From Dehalobacterium formicoaceticum (GTDB lineage Bacteria; Bacillota; Dehalobacteriia; Dehalobacteriales; Dehalobacteriaceae), in assembly GCF_002224645.1 (NCBI RefSeq), contig NZ_CP022121.1, positions 1,054,001 through 1,118,000 of the forward strand: a stretch of DNA of 64,000 bases, given 5' to 3'. Every line of letters begins with the position of its first letter. The first letter of the stretch is position 1. The notes beneath the pieces were generated by a model, which had not been told where the DNA came from, made no database searches, and saw nothing but the letters and a program-made list of their open reading frames with translations. A program made the position numbers and the translations under genes. Below, one piece after another: positions 22,956 to 32,329 of the stretch.

Positions 22956-25463
22956 GTGTCGGGAAACCCTCATGTCAACATTGATTATCAACGAAAAAAA
23001 AGGCGCTCCAAATTTAAGTACAAGTACGACTGGCCTGTCAAGCTAAAAATGCGCACCAAAAAAATGGCTGCCAAGTTTGTACCGCCGGCTAAATATAAAA
23101 TTCCCCGCTGGTCCTGGGATGATTTGGTTCTGGTGCTGCCGGAAATCATGATCTTTGCAGTCATGGGTTTTTTTCTGAGCAGAGCAGAGGTTCTGGGCAG
23201 TCTCCTGCCCTTTGGCCCCGCTTTTTACGCTGCTTTAGCCTGCAGTGACAGAAGACAGGCCTTCCTCCAGGCCCTGCCCATTATGGTCGGTTTGTTAACC
23301 GTTTTTCAGGGACAGGCTTATCTTTATAATATGGGTGTGATTCTGCTTCTGGCCATTGTTTTTTTCTTTCATTCCATCGATCTGGATCGGCAATGGACCC
23401 AGGTGCCGGCCTTGGTTTTCAGTGCCGTCCTTGTCGTGAAGGGCATCGGACTTTTCCTGGGACATGCTTCAGAATACCAAATCATCTCCCTTGTCTTTGA
23501 AGGTGCTTTCGCTGCCGGGTTATCCCTGGTCTTTTTGGTGGTACAAAGGTTGATCCTGAATCGGAAAGCCATCAACCGCTTTTCTGCCGATGAGATGATC
23601 TGTATTTTTATCGCCGTCATTGGAATGATCATGGGGCTGGGCAGCTGGAGCGTGGCCGGTATGGAAATTGCCAGTATGGTGAGTCGTTTGATCGTAATTT
23701 TAGCTGCATTCCTGGGCGGAGGCGGTGCCGGTGCCGCCATGGGAGCCCTGGTTGGGGTAGTGCCCAGCCTCTCCTCCATGATTGCCCCCTCGATCATCGG
23801 CATGTATGCCTTCTCCGGATTGTTGGCCGGATCATTTAACGGCTTTGGCCGCTTGGGCGTGGTAATGGGATTTTTTTTAGGCAATCTCCTCCTGGCCCTA
23901 TATCTGCTGGATACGCAGCTGATTATTTCTTCCCTCACCGCCTCCGCTGCTGCCGGTATTTTGTTTTTCTTGATACCCAAAGCGGGGCTGCATAAGATGG
24001 GCAGGATCTTTAATTACAGCCTGGCTGATGGGGATCAGACTCAAAAAGAAGATCGTATTCGACGTTTAGCCCTTGGCAAATTAAATACCATGAGCCATGT
24101 CTTTCATGAATTGGCCGCCACCATGGAGCAAATCGCCGGGGAACAGGATTTTGCCGATGATTATAATATTAATTCTGTGCTGCACCGTATTTCTGCCCGG
24201 GTATGTCAGGATTGCACCTTGCAGAAGCTATGCTGGGAAAAGGATTTTTATCAAACCTACCGTTCTATTATTTCCTTATTTACCACCATTGAGCAGAACG
24301 GCGCTGTCAGTGTCAAGGATATGCCGGCCACTCTGCGCAAAAGATGTTCCCATGCCCAGGAAATGCTCACCGCCATTAATTGTTTGTTTGAATTGTATCA
24401 GAAAAATCATTATTGGCAGCTGCATATGGAAAATACCCGCAGCCTGATGGCCAATCAATTGACCGGATCCGCGCAGATCATTGACAAGATCACCAAAGAA
24501 ATCAAAAACAGCAGTAATGCCCGGGATTATTTGGAGGCCCATCTAAAAAAGATGTTAGCCGGCCGAGGGTTTTTTGTGGACAGGGTCAACATCCAGCAAA
24601 TGGGGGAAAAGACCTTGGATTTATCTTTGGAGGTAACCTCCTGCCCCGGGGTTGACAATTGCCGTCAAGTCCTGCTGCCTGCTTTATCCCGTTTGACGGG
24701 GATGGAATATCAGATCCTCCATTCCAATTGTTCCTATGATACCGGCATTAAAAATTGCTGTTTCAGAATGATGGATGCCAAGGCTTATCGGCTGAATATC
24801 GGCCAATATAAAATTGCCAAATATGAAGAGGAAGTGTGCGGTGACAGCACCAATACCATCTTACTTCCCGAGGGAAAACAGATTCTCATGCTCAGCGACG
24901 GTATGGGTGTAGGAGCAAGCGCAGCCGCGGAATCCGGGACTTCCCTTCAGCTTCTGGAAAAATTACTGGAAACCGGCTTTGATGAATACAGCGCCATCCA
25001 CACTATTAATTCGGTCCTCATGTTTCGGGCCAAGGAAGATACTTTTGCCACCATGGATATTTGCATCATCGATTTATTTTCCGGTGAGGCAGATTTCATT
25101 AAAATCGGCGCCGGGCCCAGCTTTGTTAAGAATAAGGAAGGGGTAAAAGTCATTCGGGCCTCCAGCCTGCCCATCGGAATTTTGCATCATGTGGAAATGG
25201 AAACCATCAAAGAGACCATCCGCCCTGGGGATGTGATCGTTCTATCCTCCGATGGTTTATTGGATACAGGGCATAAGCTGGAGGATGCGGAACGCTGGAT
25301 TGCCGGGATCATTGAAAATAGTCTGGAAAAGAACCCCAATAAATTGGCAGAATCCTTGGCAAAAAACGCAGTCAACCTGGGCGGAGGAAGACCCCGGGAT
25401 GATATCTCCGTCATCGTGGCCGTTGTGGAAGATGTTGCAGAAATTGAAGATTACGAGAGATAA
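22956..25463 (+). CDS. spoIIE: Stage II sporulation protein E, PP2C-type phosphatase
   Basis: An 835-residue protein: basic N-terminus, about ten membrane helices between residues ~50 and ~345, a central regulatory region, and a C-terminal PP2C/SpoIIE phosphatase domain (residues ~610-825) with MLSDGMGVGASAAAES, MDICIIDLFSG and DDISVIV metal sites. SpoIIE dephosphorylates SpoIIAA at the polar septum and so activates sigma-F in the forespore. The GTG at 22956 is chosen because the sequence begins there in frame. A TATAAT lies at ~22918; only a weak Spo0A-box-like match (ACCGACAA) is seen near 22890. It ends in a terminator at 25505. Confidence 0.96.
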   Translation: MSGNPHVNIDYQRKKRRSKFKYKYDWPVKLKMRTKKMAAKFVPPAKYKIPRWSWDDLVLVLPEIMIFAVMGFFLSRAEVLGSLLPFGPAFYAALACSDRRQAFLQALPIMVGLLTVFQGQAYLYNMGVILLLAIVFFFHSIDLDRQWTQVPALVFSAVLVVKGIGLFLGHASEYQIISLVFEGAFAAGLSLVFLVVQRLILNRKAINRFSADEMICIFIAVIGMIMGLGSWSVAGMEIASMVSRLIVILAAFLGGGGAGAAMGALVGVVPSLSSMIAPSIIGMYAFSGLLAGSFNGFGRLGVVMGFFLGNLLLALYLLDTQLIISSLTASAAAGILFFLIPKAGLHKMGRIFNYSLADGDQTQKEDRIRRLALGKLNTMSHVFHELAATMEQIAGEQDFADDYNINSVLHRISARVCQDCTLQKLCWEKDFYQTYRSIISLFTTIEQNGAVSVKDMPATLRKRCSHAQEMLTAINCLFELYQKNHYWQLHMENTRSLMANQLTGSAQIIDKITKEIKNSSNARDYLEAHLKKMLAGRGFFVDRVNIQQMGEKTLDLSLEVTSCPGVDNCRQVLLPALSRLTGMEYQILHSNCSYDTGIKNCCFRMMDAKAYRLNIGQYKIAKYEEEVCGDSTNTILLPEGKQILMLSDGMGVGASAAAESGTSLQLLEKLLETGFDEYSAIHTINSVLMFRAKEDTFATMDICIIDLFSGEADFIKIGAGPSFVKNKEGVKVIRASSLPIGILHHVEMETIKETIRPGDVIVLSSDGLLDTGHKLEDAERWIAGIIENSLEKNPNKLAESLAKNAVNLGGGRPRDDISVIVAVVEDVAEIEDYER

Positions 25464-25504
25464 AATTTGGTCATAATAAAGGGAAAAGAGCAATGGATCG
25501 CGAA

Positions 25505-25530
25505 AACACGGTAAGGACCGTGTTTTTTTG
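25505..25530 (+). terminator. Terminator after spoIIE
   Basis: AACACGGT pairs perfectly with ACCGTGTT, loop AAGG, then T7. Confidence 0.9.
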
Positions 25531-25572
25531 CATAAAAATTGATTTATTTTTAGAGGGTAGGAAAAGGAAAAG

Positions 25573-26960
25573 ATGATCAAAAGGAAAATTCTCACCGCCA
25601 TCGAAAAATATCACCTGATTGCCCCGGGAAACACCCTGGTTCTTGCTGTTTCCGGGGGGCCTGATTCTATGGCTTTGCTCTATGTATTGGGTCAAATCGC
25701 TTCTGATTGGCAGCTGAAGCTTTATGCGGCCCATTTGAATCATATGATGCGGGGCACCCAGGGAGAGGAAGAAGCCGCTTTTGTTGCCGCAAAGGCTCAG
25801 GAGATGGGCTTTCCCTGCAGGGTAGCCAGAGTAGATGTACCCCGCTATCTTCAAGAGACAGGTTTGTCCCCGGAGGAAGGCGCCCGCATCCTGCGTTATC
25901 AATTTTTGCATCGGGCAGCACAGGAGATCCAGGCTGATGGGATCGTGACTGCCCATCATGGGGATGACCAGGCAGAGACGGTACTACTTCATCTCCTGCG
26001 TGGTACCGGGCCGGAAGGATTAGCGGCCATGTCCCCCGTGAAGGTGCTCTGATTCGGCCAATGCTTGGCCTTACCAAGGAGGAAATCCTGGTTTATTGCC
26101 ATGAGCAGGGGATCGCCTATTGTCTCGATCCCACCAATCAGGAAGAGATTTATACCCGCAACCGGATTCGGTTAGGGTTGATCCCCCACCTGAAACAATT
26201 TAATCCCCGCATCATTCCTTCCCTGGTGAAAACGGCTGATATTTTACGGGAAGAAAATGATTTATTGCAAGAATTAACCCGGTCGGCGGGAGAAAAAATC
26301 AAGGTCCCCCTTGGGTCTGGGCATACAGGGCTGGATTTTGATCAAATGAAATCCTTTCATCCGGCCATCCAGCGGCGGCTGATCCGTCAGATCATGGATG
26401 ATTATACCGGTAAGCAGGGCACATTGACCTTTGATCATACGGAAGCCTTGCTGAACCTTGCCCCGGGACAGGAGTTGTTTTTACCGGGTCCGATCTATGC
26501 CTATCGGGAAGGCAGCACCCTGATTTTCTCCCCGGAAAAAAGGAAAGCTCCGGCAGCACCGGTTTTAGCTCCCGTGGAGCTCACAGCACCGGGAACCACC
26601 TATCTGCCCCGGCTGGCACGGGCGGTAACCGTATCACTAATCTCCTGGCCGGAGCCGGGATTAACTCCGGACAGGGAGACCCAGGTTTTCAGCTTGGACA
26701 TTTTGCAGAAAACCTTAACGATCAGAAATCGCCGTGGGGGAGATTATTTTTATCCCCGGGGGATGAGGGGCAAAAAGAAAATAAAGGATTTCTTTATTGA
26801 TGAAAAAATCCCCCAATCCCAGAGAGCAACCGTCCCCCTCCTCCTGGCGGGAGATCAGATTGTCTGGGTGGCGGGATACCGCCGGAGCAGGCTTTTTGAA
26901 GCGGGGCGAGATGATCACAAAGCAGTATTGGTTCGGTTAAAAAAGAGTTGCCCGTCATAA
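25573..26960 (+). pseudogene. tilS: tRNA(Ile)-lysidine synthase, frameshifted
   Basis: TilS converts C34 of tRNA-Ile(CAU) to lysidine and is essential in most bacteria. The first part (25573-26052) has the PP-loop LAVSGGPDSMALLYVL, AHLNHMMRG and TAHHGDDQAETVLLHLLRG; it then stops after AAMSPVKVL. The second part continues in another frame from about 26043 (GALIRPMLGLTKEEI, NRIRLGLIPHL, and the C-terminal FYPRGMRGKKKIKDFFIDEK). One additional C in the run CCCCC at 26033-26037 gives SPREGALIRP and restores a ~463-residue protein of normal length. Because the gene should be essential, a base-calling error is the simplest reading. It sits between spoIIE and ftsH as usual, but hpt is missing. Confidence 0.9.
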
Positions 26961-27084
26961 ATACCATAGTTTGAAAATAGAAATAAAATATGGTACAATC
27001 ACATAGTAAAATTGCATATATATTGAAAAAAAGGATTGGTGCGAGCCAAGTTTTCTTTTCATTGTGTCGAGAGGAGTGTAACGT

Positions 27085-28983
27085 TTGAACCGAGTTTTTA
27101 AAAACCTTGCCATTTATGTGCTGATTGTCTTAATCGCCGTTTCTTTTTATCAAATGACAGCTCCCCCTGCGGAAGAGGTCGGGAAATTAACTTATGACGA
27201 ATTTATGGCTAAGGTAGGAAATGGGGAAGTAAAAGAGGTCAGTATTCTGGCCGGTGAGCATCGGTATGCCATCGAAGGTATCCTGAAAAATGAGGAGAAA
27301 TTTACCACTACGGCGGCCCCTGCCCCTGAATTATTAGGGATTCTCGAGGGTCAGGGCGTTAAGGTGAAATTTGATGAAGAGCCGGGACCTCCATGGTGGA
27401 CCGGCATCCTTTCCGCTTTGCTGCCCATCTTGCTTTTGGTTGGTTTATTCTTTTTTATGATGCAGCAAACCCAGGGCGGCGGGAACCGGGTGATGCAATT
27501 TGGCAAAAGCCGAGCCAAGCTGCATACCGATGAAAAAAAGAAAGTGACCTTTGCTGATGTGGCCGGGGTTGATGAGGTGAAGGAAGAGCTGGAAGAAATC
27601 GTGGAGTTTTTAAAGTCTCCCCGCAAATTCAGCCAGCTGGGGGCGAAAATTCCCAAAGGCGTATTATTATTCGGACCTCCCGGCACCGGGAAAACCTTGC
27701 TGGCCCGGGCAGTGGCCGGAGAAGCCGGGGTGCCCTTCTTCAGCATCAGCGGCTCAGATTTTGTCGAAATGTTTGTGGGTGTGGGCGCCTCCCGGGTACG
27801 TGATTTATTTGAACAAGCCAAAAAGAACGCCCCGTGTATTGTTTTTATTGATGAAATTGATGCTGTCGGCCGACAGAGAGGTGCCGGCTTAGGGGGCGGC
27901 CATGATGAAAGAGAACAAACCCTGAACCAGCTTTTAGTAGAGATGGACGGTTTTGCCGCCAATGAAGGCATTATTGTGGTAGCAGCCACCAACAGACCGG
28001 ATATTCTCGATCCAGCTTTGCTCCGCCCGGGACGTTTCGACCGGCAGATTACGGTTAATGTTCCCGATATCTTGGGCCGTAAAGAAATTCTTCAGGTCCA
28101 CGTCAAGGGAAAACCTTTAGGCAAGGATGTTGATCTTGAGGTATTGGCCCGGCGCACGCCCGGCTTTACCGGGGCGGATTTGGCCAATCTTTTGAATGAA
28201 GCGGCCTTACTTGCCGCCCGCCGTAATAAAAATGAAATTAATATGAAGGATATGGAAGATGCCGTGGAAAGAGTGATTGCCGGACCGGAGAAAAAATCCC
28301 GTGTCATCAGCGATTATGAACGGAAACTGGTGGCTTATCATGAAGCCGGGCATGCTGTCATTGCCTACTTATTACCTAATGCAGATCCTTTGCATAAAGT
28401 GTCCATTATTCCTCGGGGCGGCGCAGGAGGATATACCCTGCTTCTGCCCAAAGAAGACCGGAATTATATGACCAAATCTCAAATGAAGGATCAGGTGGTG
28501 ATGCTCTTAGGAGGTCGGATGGCGGAAGCGCTGGTCTTAAAGGAAGTTAGCACCGGTGCCCAAAACGACCTGGAAAGAGCTACAGAAACCGTGCGCAGAA
28601 TGATTACCCGCTACGGAATGTCTGAGGAGCTGGGGCCCTTGACCTTTGGTAATCGTCATGATCAGGTCTTCCTGGGTCGGGATATTTCCCAGGAACGCAA
28701 TTACTCGGAGGCTGTCGCCTATTCCATCGATAAAGAAGCCCGGCGCATGATTGATGAAGCTTATAATAAAGCCAAAAAAATGCTCACGGATAATATGGAT
28801 CGCTTAAAGGCTGTGGCACAAACTCTAATGGATAAGGAGACCCTAGAGGCAGAGGAATTCGCAGCTTTGATGAAGTCCTTTGATGATCCCAAGGAGCCTC
28901 CGGCAAAAGAAGGGGACAGCACTCCGGGGGAACCTCTTCCGGTGATGTTTAAATTAAATTTTACTTGGGGTAATAAGGAGTGA
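27085..28983 (+). CDS. ftsH: ATP-dependent zinc metalloprotease FtsH
   Basis: Membrane-bound AAA+ protease of 632 residues. Two membrane helices ([16 protein letters not shown] near residue 10 and [14 protein letters not shown] near 115) flank a small outer domain. AAA module: Walker [13 protein letters not shown] at ~196-207, Walker [15 protein letters not shown], second region of homology [20 protein letters not shown]. Protease: HEAGH zinc site at ~418-422 with the third ligand near [16 protein letters not shown] start at 27085 with GAGAGGAG upstream. It degrades unneeded membrane and regulatory proteins. Confidence 0.97.
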   Translation: MNRVFKNLAIYVLIVLIAVSFYQMTAPPAEEVGKLTYDEFMAKVGNGEVKEVSILAGEHRYAIEGILKNEEKFTTTAAPAPELLGILEGQGVKVKFDEEPGPPWWTGILSALLPILLLVGLFFFMMQQTQGGGNRVMQFGKSRAKLHTDEKKKVTFADVAGVDEVKEELEEIVEFLKSPRKFSQLGAKIPKGVLLFGPPGTGKTLLARAVAGEAGVPFFSISGSDFVEMFVGVGASRVRDLFEQAKKNAPCIVFIDEIDAVGRQRGAGLGGGHDEREQTLNQLLVEMDGFAANEGIIVVAATNRPDILDPALLRPGRFDRQITVNVPDILGRKEILQVHVKGKPLGKDVDLEVLARRTPGFTGADLANLLNEAALLAARRNKNEINMKDMEDAVERVIAGPEKKSRVISDYERKLVAYHEAGHAVIAYLLPNADPLHKVSIIPRGGAGGYTLLLPKEDRNYMTKSQMKDQVVMLLGGRMAEALVLKEVSTGAQNDLERATETVRRMITRYGMSEELGPLTFGNRHDQVFLGRDISQERNYSEAVAYSIDKEARRMIDEAYNKAKKMLTDNMDRLKAVAQTLMDKETLEAEEFAALMKSFDDPKEPPAKEGDSTPGEPLPVMFKLNFTWGNKE

Positions 28984-28988
28984 TGGTG

Positions 28989-29438
28989 ATGGAAAAAACT
29001 TATGTGATGATCAAGCCCGATGGGGTGCAGCGTAATCTCACGGGGGAGATTATCAATCGCTTTGAAAAAAAAGGGCTGAAGCTGACCGCCATGAAATTTT
29101 TACGTTTGTCCCCGGAGCAGGCGGAGGCCCATTACCAGGAACATGTGGGCAAGAAGTTTTATGATGGGTTGATCTCTTTCATTACCTCCGGACCGGTAGT
29201 GGCCATGGTTTGGGAAGGAGAGAATGCGGTATCCGCCGCCCGCAAGCTGATGGGCTCCACCAATCCTGCTGAAGCTGATCCTGCCTCCATTCGGGGCATG
29301 TATGGTTTGGATTTGGGCCGGAATATCATCCATGGGGCAGATTCTGTTGAAAGTGCCGGGCGGGAGATAGCCATATACTTTCAGACGGGGGAATTAATCT
29401 CCTACGAAAAGAACATCGATCAATGGATCTATGAATAA
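28989..29438 (+). CDS. ndk: Nucleoside diphosphate kinase
   Basis: Transfers the gamma phosphate between nucleoside triphosphates and diphosphates through a phosphohistidine. About 149 residues with MIKPDGVQRNLTGEII, SFITSGPVVAMVWEGE and the active-site segment NIIHGADSVESAGREI. Start ATG 28989 is six bases after the ftsH stop with AAGGAG inside the ftsH end; the frame also has upstream GTG/ATG codons. Likely co-transcribed with ftsH; terminator at 29468. Confidence 0.96.
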   Translation: MEKTYVMIKPDGVQRNLTGEIINRFEKKGLKLTAMKFLRLSPEQAEAHYQEHVGKKFYDGLISFITSGPVVAMVWEGENAVSAARKLMGSTNPAEADPASIRGMYGLDLGRNIIHGADSVESAGREIAIYFQTGELISYEKNIDQWIYE

Positions 29439-29467
29439 TTTAATATCAGTAAGCCTAAGCCTGACCA

Positions 29468-29503
29468 GATGGAACGAATACATCCTTCGTTCCATCTTTT
29501 TTT
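29468..29503 (+). terminator. Terminator after ndk
   Basis: GATGGAACGA pairs perfectly with TCGTTCCATC, nine-base loop, then T7. Confidence 0.9.
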
Positions 29504-29529
29504 ATCCCCGGTGGTACTCTCCTGCCCGG

Positions 29530-29560
29530 GATGGGGGAGAATTCTCCTCCCCCATCTCCT
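29530..29560. repeat. Second hairpin downstream of ndk
   Basis: GATGGGGG at 29530-29537 pairs with CCCCCATC at 29549-29556 around GAATTC-containing bases; followed by TCCTTTT. Could be a back-up terminator. Confidence 0.5.
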
Positions 29561-29765
29561 TTTCCTTGATCAAAGTATAGGCTCAGAACTTGAGATGATT
29601 ATTATAATCTATTCAATATAAAATTATGACAAAATGCCATATTTTTTTTACCAAATATTGCAGGACTTTTAATAAATATGAAGAAAGTATGATATGGATA
29701 GGGAAATATTCCCTATCATCGGAGGGAAAAGCATATCCGAACTACAACTGATGGGGGATGATGAT

Positions 29766-30482
29766 ATGGAAGAGATCCGGATGATGGTTTTAAGTGAGAA
29801 TTCCTCTTCCCGGCAGGGACTAGCCGCTATTTTTGCTCAAGAGGATACTTTTGAAATGGTAGGAACTTATGCTATTGAAGAAGGTCTACGCCGAGCGATC
29901 TCCATTCAACCTGATGTGGTTTTGCTGGATATTGAGGATCGGATCACTCCCCAGCAGCTTGAGCGATTGGATCAATTAAATGAAGCCTGCCCCTGCAGTA
30001 TGATCCTTTCCATCGTGACGGAGGAACAAAATGATATTATTTCTGCGCTCCTTGCCCATGGCATCGACGGTTGTATCCCTCGAGGCATGATGCGGGGCAG
30101 CCTGGTCAAGACCATTGAACTGGTCTGCCGGTGCGGTGTCCTTTGCCTCCCCGGCTCGATAAAAAGCAAGGTAGCTCTGAACGGTGCCGCTCCTTCCGCC
30201 GCCGGGAATATAAAAAAATTTGTTCTGGACGGTAATGAAGTTCTCACCAAAAGAGAGTATGAAGTACTGCAATTAATGGCTGAAAACTTATCTAACCGGC
30301 AAATTTCCGAAACATTATTTATTGGCGAAGCAACTGTGAAAACCCATGTGAGCAATATTCTGCGCAAATTAAAGCAGAATAACAGAGCACAAGCCGTTGT
30401 TTACTCTTATCAGGCAGGATTGATTTCCGCTCTCATCCTTTTCCATGGCAGTCTGGCTGCCCTCCTAAAATCATTCTTTTAA
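29766..30482 (+). CDS. LuxR/NarL-type response regulator with atypical receiver
   Basis: About 238 residues from ATG 29766 (GGGGG site upstream; the frame extends to ATG 29694). Residues ~4-118 form a CheY-like receiver: the phospho-acceptor Asp is kept (PDVVLLDIED), but the usual Asp pair after strand 1 is reduced (VLSENS) and the conserved Lys is not evident (CIPRGMM). Residues ~155-215 are a LuxR HTH (LTKREYEVLQLMAENLSNRQ, TVKTHVSNILRKL). No histidine kinase is adjacent. It stands upstream of the surface-protein island and may regulate it; that is inference. Confidence 0.88.
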   Translation: MEEIRMMVLSENSSSRQGLAAIFAQEDTFEMVGTYAIEEGLRRAISIQPDVVLLDIEDRITPQQLERLDQLNEACPCSMILSIVTEEQNDIISALLAHGIDGCIPRGMMRGSLVKTIELVCRCGVLCLPGSIKSKVALNGAAPSAAGNIKKFVLDGNEVLTKREYEVLQLMAENLSNRQISETLFIGEATVKTHVSNILRKLKQNNRAQAVVYSYQAGLISALILFHGSLAALLKSFF

Positions 30483-30639
30483 AATTGTCGGTAAAAATAT
30501 CATACTTTAGGCTGATTGCAAAGATCTACCAAATATCTTAACCTTAAGGAGGACATATCTTAATGATACGTTCTCCTTTCTTTAGTCATTCAAATTTTTC
30601 AGATTAATCGGATCCGGTCGAATGGGAGGGGAAAGCATA

Positions 30640-31071
30640 ATGCAAAAAGTTCGGGGAATGGTTTCCTCTAAAGAAAAAGTAACCCGAAAAGGAATTGCCT
30701 TAATCCTCAACGGCATCAAAAACTTTGAGATCGTTGGCCGGGACAGCTCCGATATCTTACAAGAAGCTTTTGAAATACAGCCTGATTTTATCCTTTTTGA
30801 ACTGAATGGCGCTGATGTGCAAGAATACGAGGAGATTCTGCATCAGTTGAGAATAAATTGCAGCTGGACCAAAATTATTCTTTATAGCTGCAACAACCTG
30901 AATATCCAGAAAATCAACAAGTTTTCCCAACTGTGTGATGGTTATATCCAGGGTCCTTTAATGCCGGGGTTTCTTCAAAAAGCGATTGAACTGGTCTGTT
31001 ATTCAGGGCGTTTTTTCTTTTTAGGGGCACCAAAAGATCTGGAGGTCTTTGCCAACAACGGTCAGGCATGA
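30640..31071 (+). CDS. Stand-alone receiver-like protein without phospho-acceptor
   Basis: A ~143-residue CheY-like fold with no output domain. It parallels the receiver of the preceding gene (EAFEIQPDFILFELNG against SIQPDVVLLDIED; KAIELVCYSGRFFFLG against KTIELVCRCGVLCLPG), but the Asp is replaced by Glu in ILFEL. Loss of the DNA-binding part and Asp-to-Glu change suggest a decoy or constitutive interaction partner; inference only. ATG 30640 has GGGAGGGG eight bases upstream; an in-frame ATG at 30622 lies on that site itself. Confidence 0.75.
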   Translation: MQKVRGMVSSKEKVTRKGIALILNGIKNFEIVGRDSSDILQEAFEIQPDFILFELNGADVQEYEEILHQLRINCSWTKIILYSCNNLNIQKINKFSQLCDGYIQGPLMPGFLQKAIELVCYSGRFFFLGAPKDLEVFANNGQA

Positions 31072-31259
31072 AACTTAGATCACCGCAAAATTATGGAAAA
31101 TCATCCGTCGCTCCACCTGACGGCGGACGTAATAATTTAGGAATCATGATATATTTGTTATAGGAAGTTGTAGTGTCCGTGCTGGCCTTTTTTCTTCCAG
31201 GATTGATGATCAGGATTATGATTATCAAGAGCTAATAAAGCAGACAGGGGACGTGATTT

Positions 31260-32045
31260 ATGAAAAAGACAAAAGTTTTTTTAGCAGGAGTCATCGTCGC
31301 AGGAGCCGTGTTATTTTCAACCGTGGCATATCCTTCCATTGCTGACAGTACAATCAGGATTATTATGAACGGTTCCGTTATCCCCAGTGATGTATCACCT
31401 CTCCTTACTCAGGGGCGTACCCTGGTGCCCATCCGGGTCATTTCCGAGGGATTGGGTGCAAAGGTTCAGTGGGATCAAAAGAATAATGCTGTCGTTGTAA
31501 CCGGGGAGGGCAAGGGAAGCCAAGGTGATGGCGGAAGTTCCTATTTAAAGGGAGAAAATTTTGCTCAAGGTGATAAGGGCATCAGCAACAATATGATTTC
31601 GGCGCGGGATCTGAAAAATCTGCTCGATGACGATGCAGACAATGATATTGCTGATTATAGGTCGGGACATAACGGCGGCGACTCCGTTAAGAATGATCCT
31701 CTGGTGGTGGACGTGCGTGGTGAGGCGGAATATCTTGCTACCCATATCCCCAGTGCCACCTGGATAGCAGCCGCACCCGAGATGGGGGATCAGGAAAACA
31801 TCAACCAATTGAAAAAGCTCTTAAAGGAACATGTAGCTCTGGGCGGCAAGAATGAAATCGTCCTCTATTGCTACACCGGTAATCAATCCGGCCTGCTGGC
31901 CGGGGTTCTGGGTGTTCAGGGACTGCCGGTTAAGAACATGATGTACGGTTTTGATATCGCTTGGCAGGGTACCAAAACTGCGGATCGAGCCATTAAAGCA
32001 CCTATGGAAAACAGCGGCGGAGAAAAAGTAGAATGTAAGACCTGA
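31260..32045 (+). CDS. Secreted protein: copper-amine-oxidase-like N domain plus rhodanese domain
   Basis: A 261-residue protein with a signal peptide (residues 1-28). Residues ~30-82 match the copper amine oxidase N-terminal-like domain, a cell-surface stalk module (IRIIMNGSVIPSDVSPLL, GRTLVPIRVISEGLGAKV). Residues ~110-245 form a rhodanese domain with VVDVRGEAEYLATHIPSA and the active-site loop LYCYTGNQSGLLAG with Cys present. It could handle sulfane sulfur outside the membrane. GGGGACGTG precedes the ATG. It opens the surface island. Confidence 0.85.
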   Translation: MKKTKVFLAGVIVAGAVLFSTVAYPSIADSTIRIIMNGSVIPSDVSPLLTQGRTLVPIRVISEGLGAKVQWDQKNNAVVVTGEGKGSQGDGGSSYLKGENFAQGDKGISNNMISARDLKNLLDDDADNDIADYRSGHNGGDSVKNDPLVVDVRGEAEYLATHIPSATWIAAAPEMGDQENINQLKKLLKEHVALGGKNEIVLYCYTGNQSGLLAGVLGVQGLPVKNMMYGFDIAWQGTKTADRAIKAPMENSGGEKVECKT

Positions 32046-32329
32046 GGGAATTAATTCCTGCTCGTGGAGCGGGAGAAAAAATATACATAATTTGTTTTTT
32101 CAAATCATAGGATCATCATTGGATTCAGTTTGACGGCCTGGGTGAAAACCCTTGCTATAAAAAAAGTTGGAAAGCAATAAAAAGCAAGGCGAAGGGAGGG
32201 GTTGCGGAGAGGACACGATAACTTAGACTAAGGAGGTGGTTGGGACAAGGCAAGATGATACTGTTGATACCATCAGCAGGGTCAGAACAAAACTGTATTT
32301 CTATTTTAAATTTTAAGGAGGAATAGAGT
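32046..32329. other. Leader region before the 858-residue surface protein
   Basis: 284 bases, purine-rich from ~32160 on. It includes a strong AAGGAGG at 32230 followed by a possible 27-codon frame (TTG 32240, stop at 32321-32323) that ends inside the ribosome site of the next gene. No riboswitch class could be recognised. Confidence 0.35.

Noticed and set aside
23369-23980. 203-codon minus-strand frame inside spoIIE
   Set aside because: Lies fully in the spoIIE membrane region; composition is that of a reverse shadow.
26961-27084. hpt gene expected between tilS and ftsH
   Set aside because: The gap is 124 bases with no coding frame; the gene is simply absent here.
30563-30607. 14-codon frame after AAGGAGG between the two receiver genes
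   Set aside because: Very short, and the ribosome-site bases also pair with the downstream CTCCTT in a hairpin; not enough to call a gene.
32046-32329. Cyclic-dinucleotide or cobalamin riboswitch
   Set aside because: No conserved core boxes of any class known to me could be matched.
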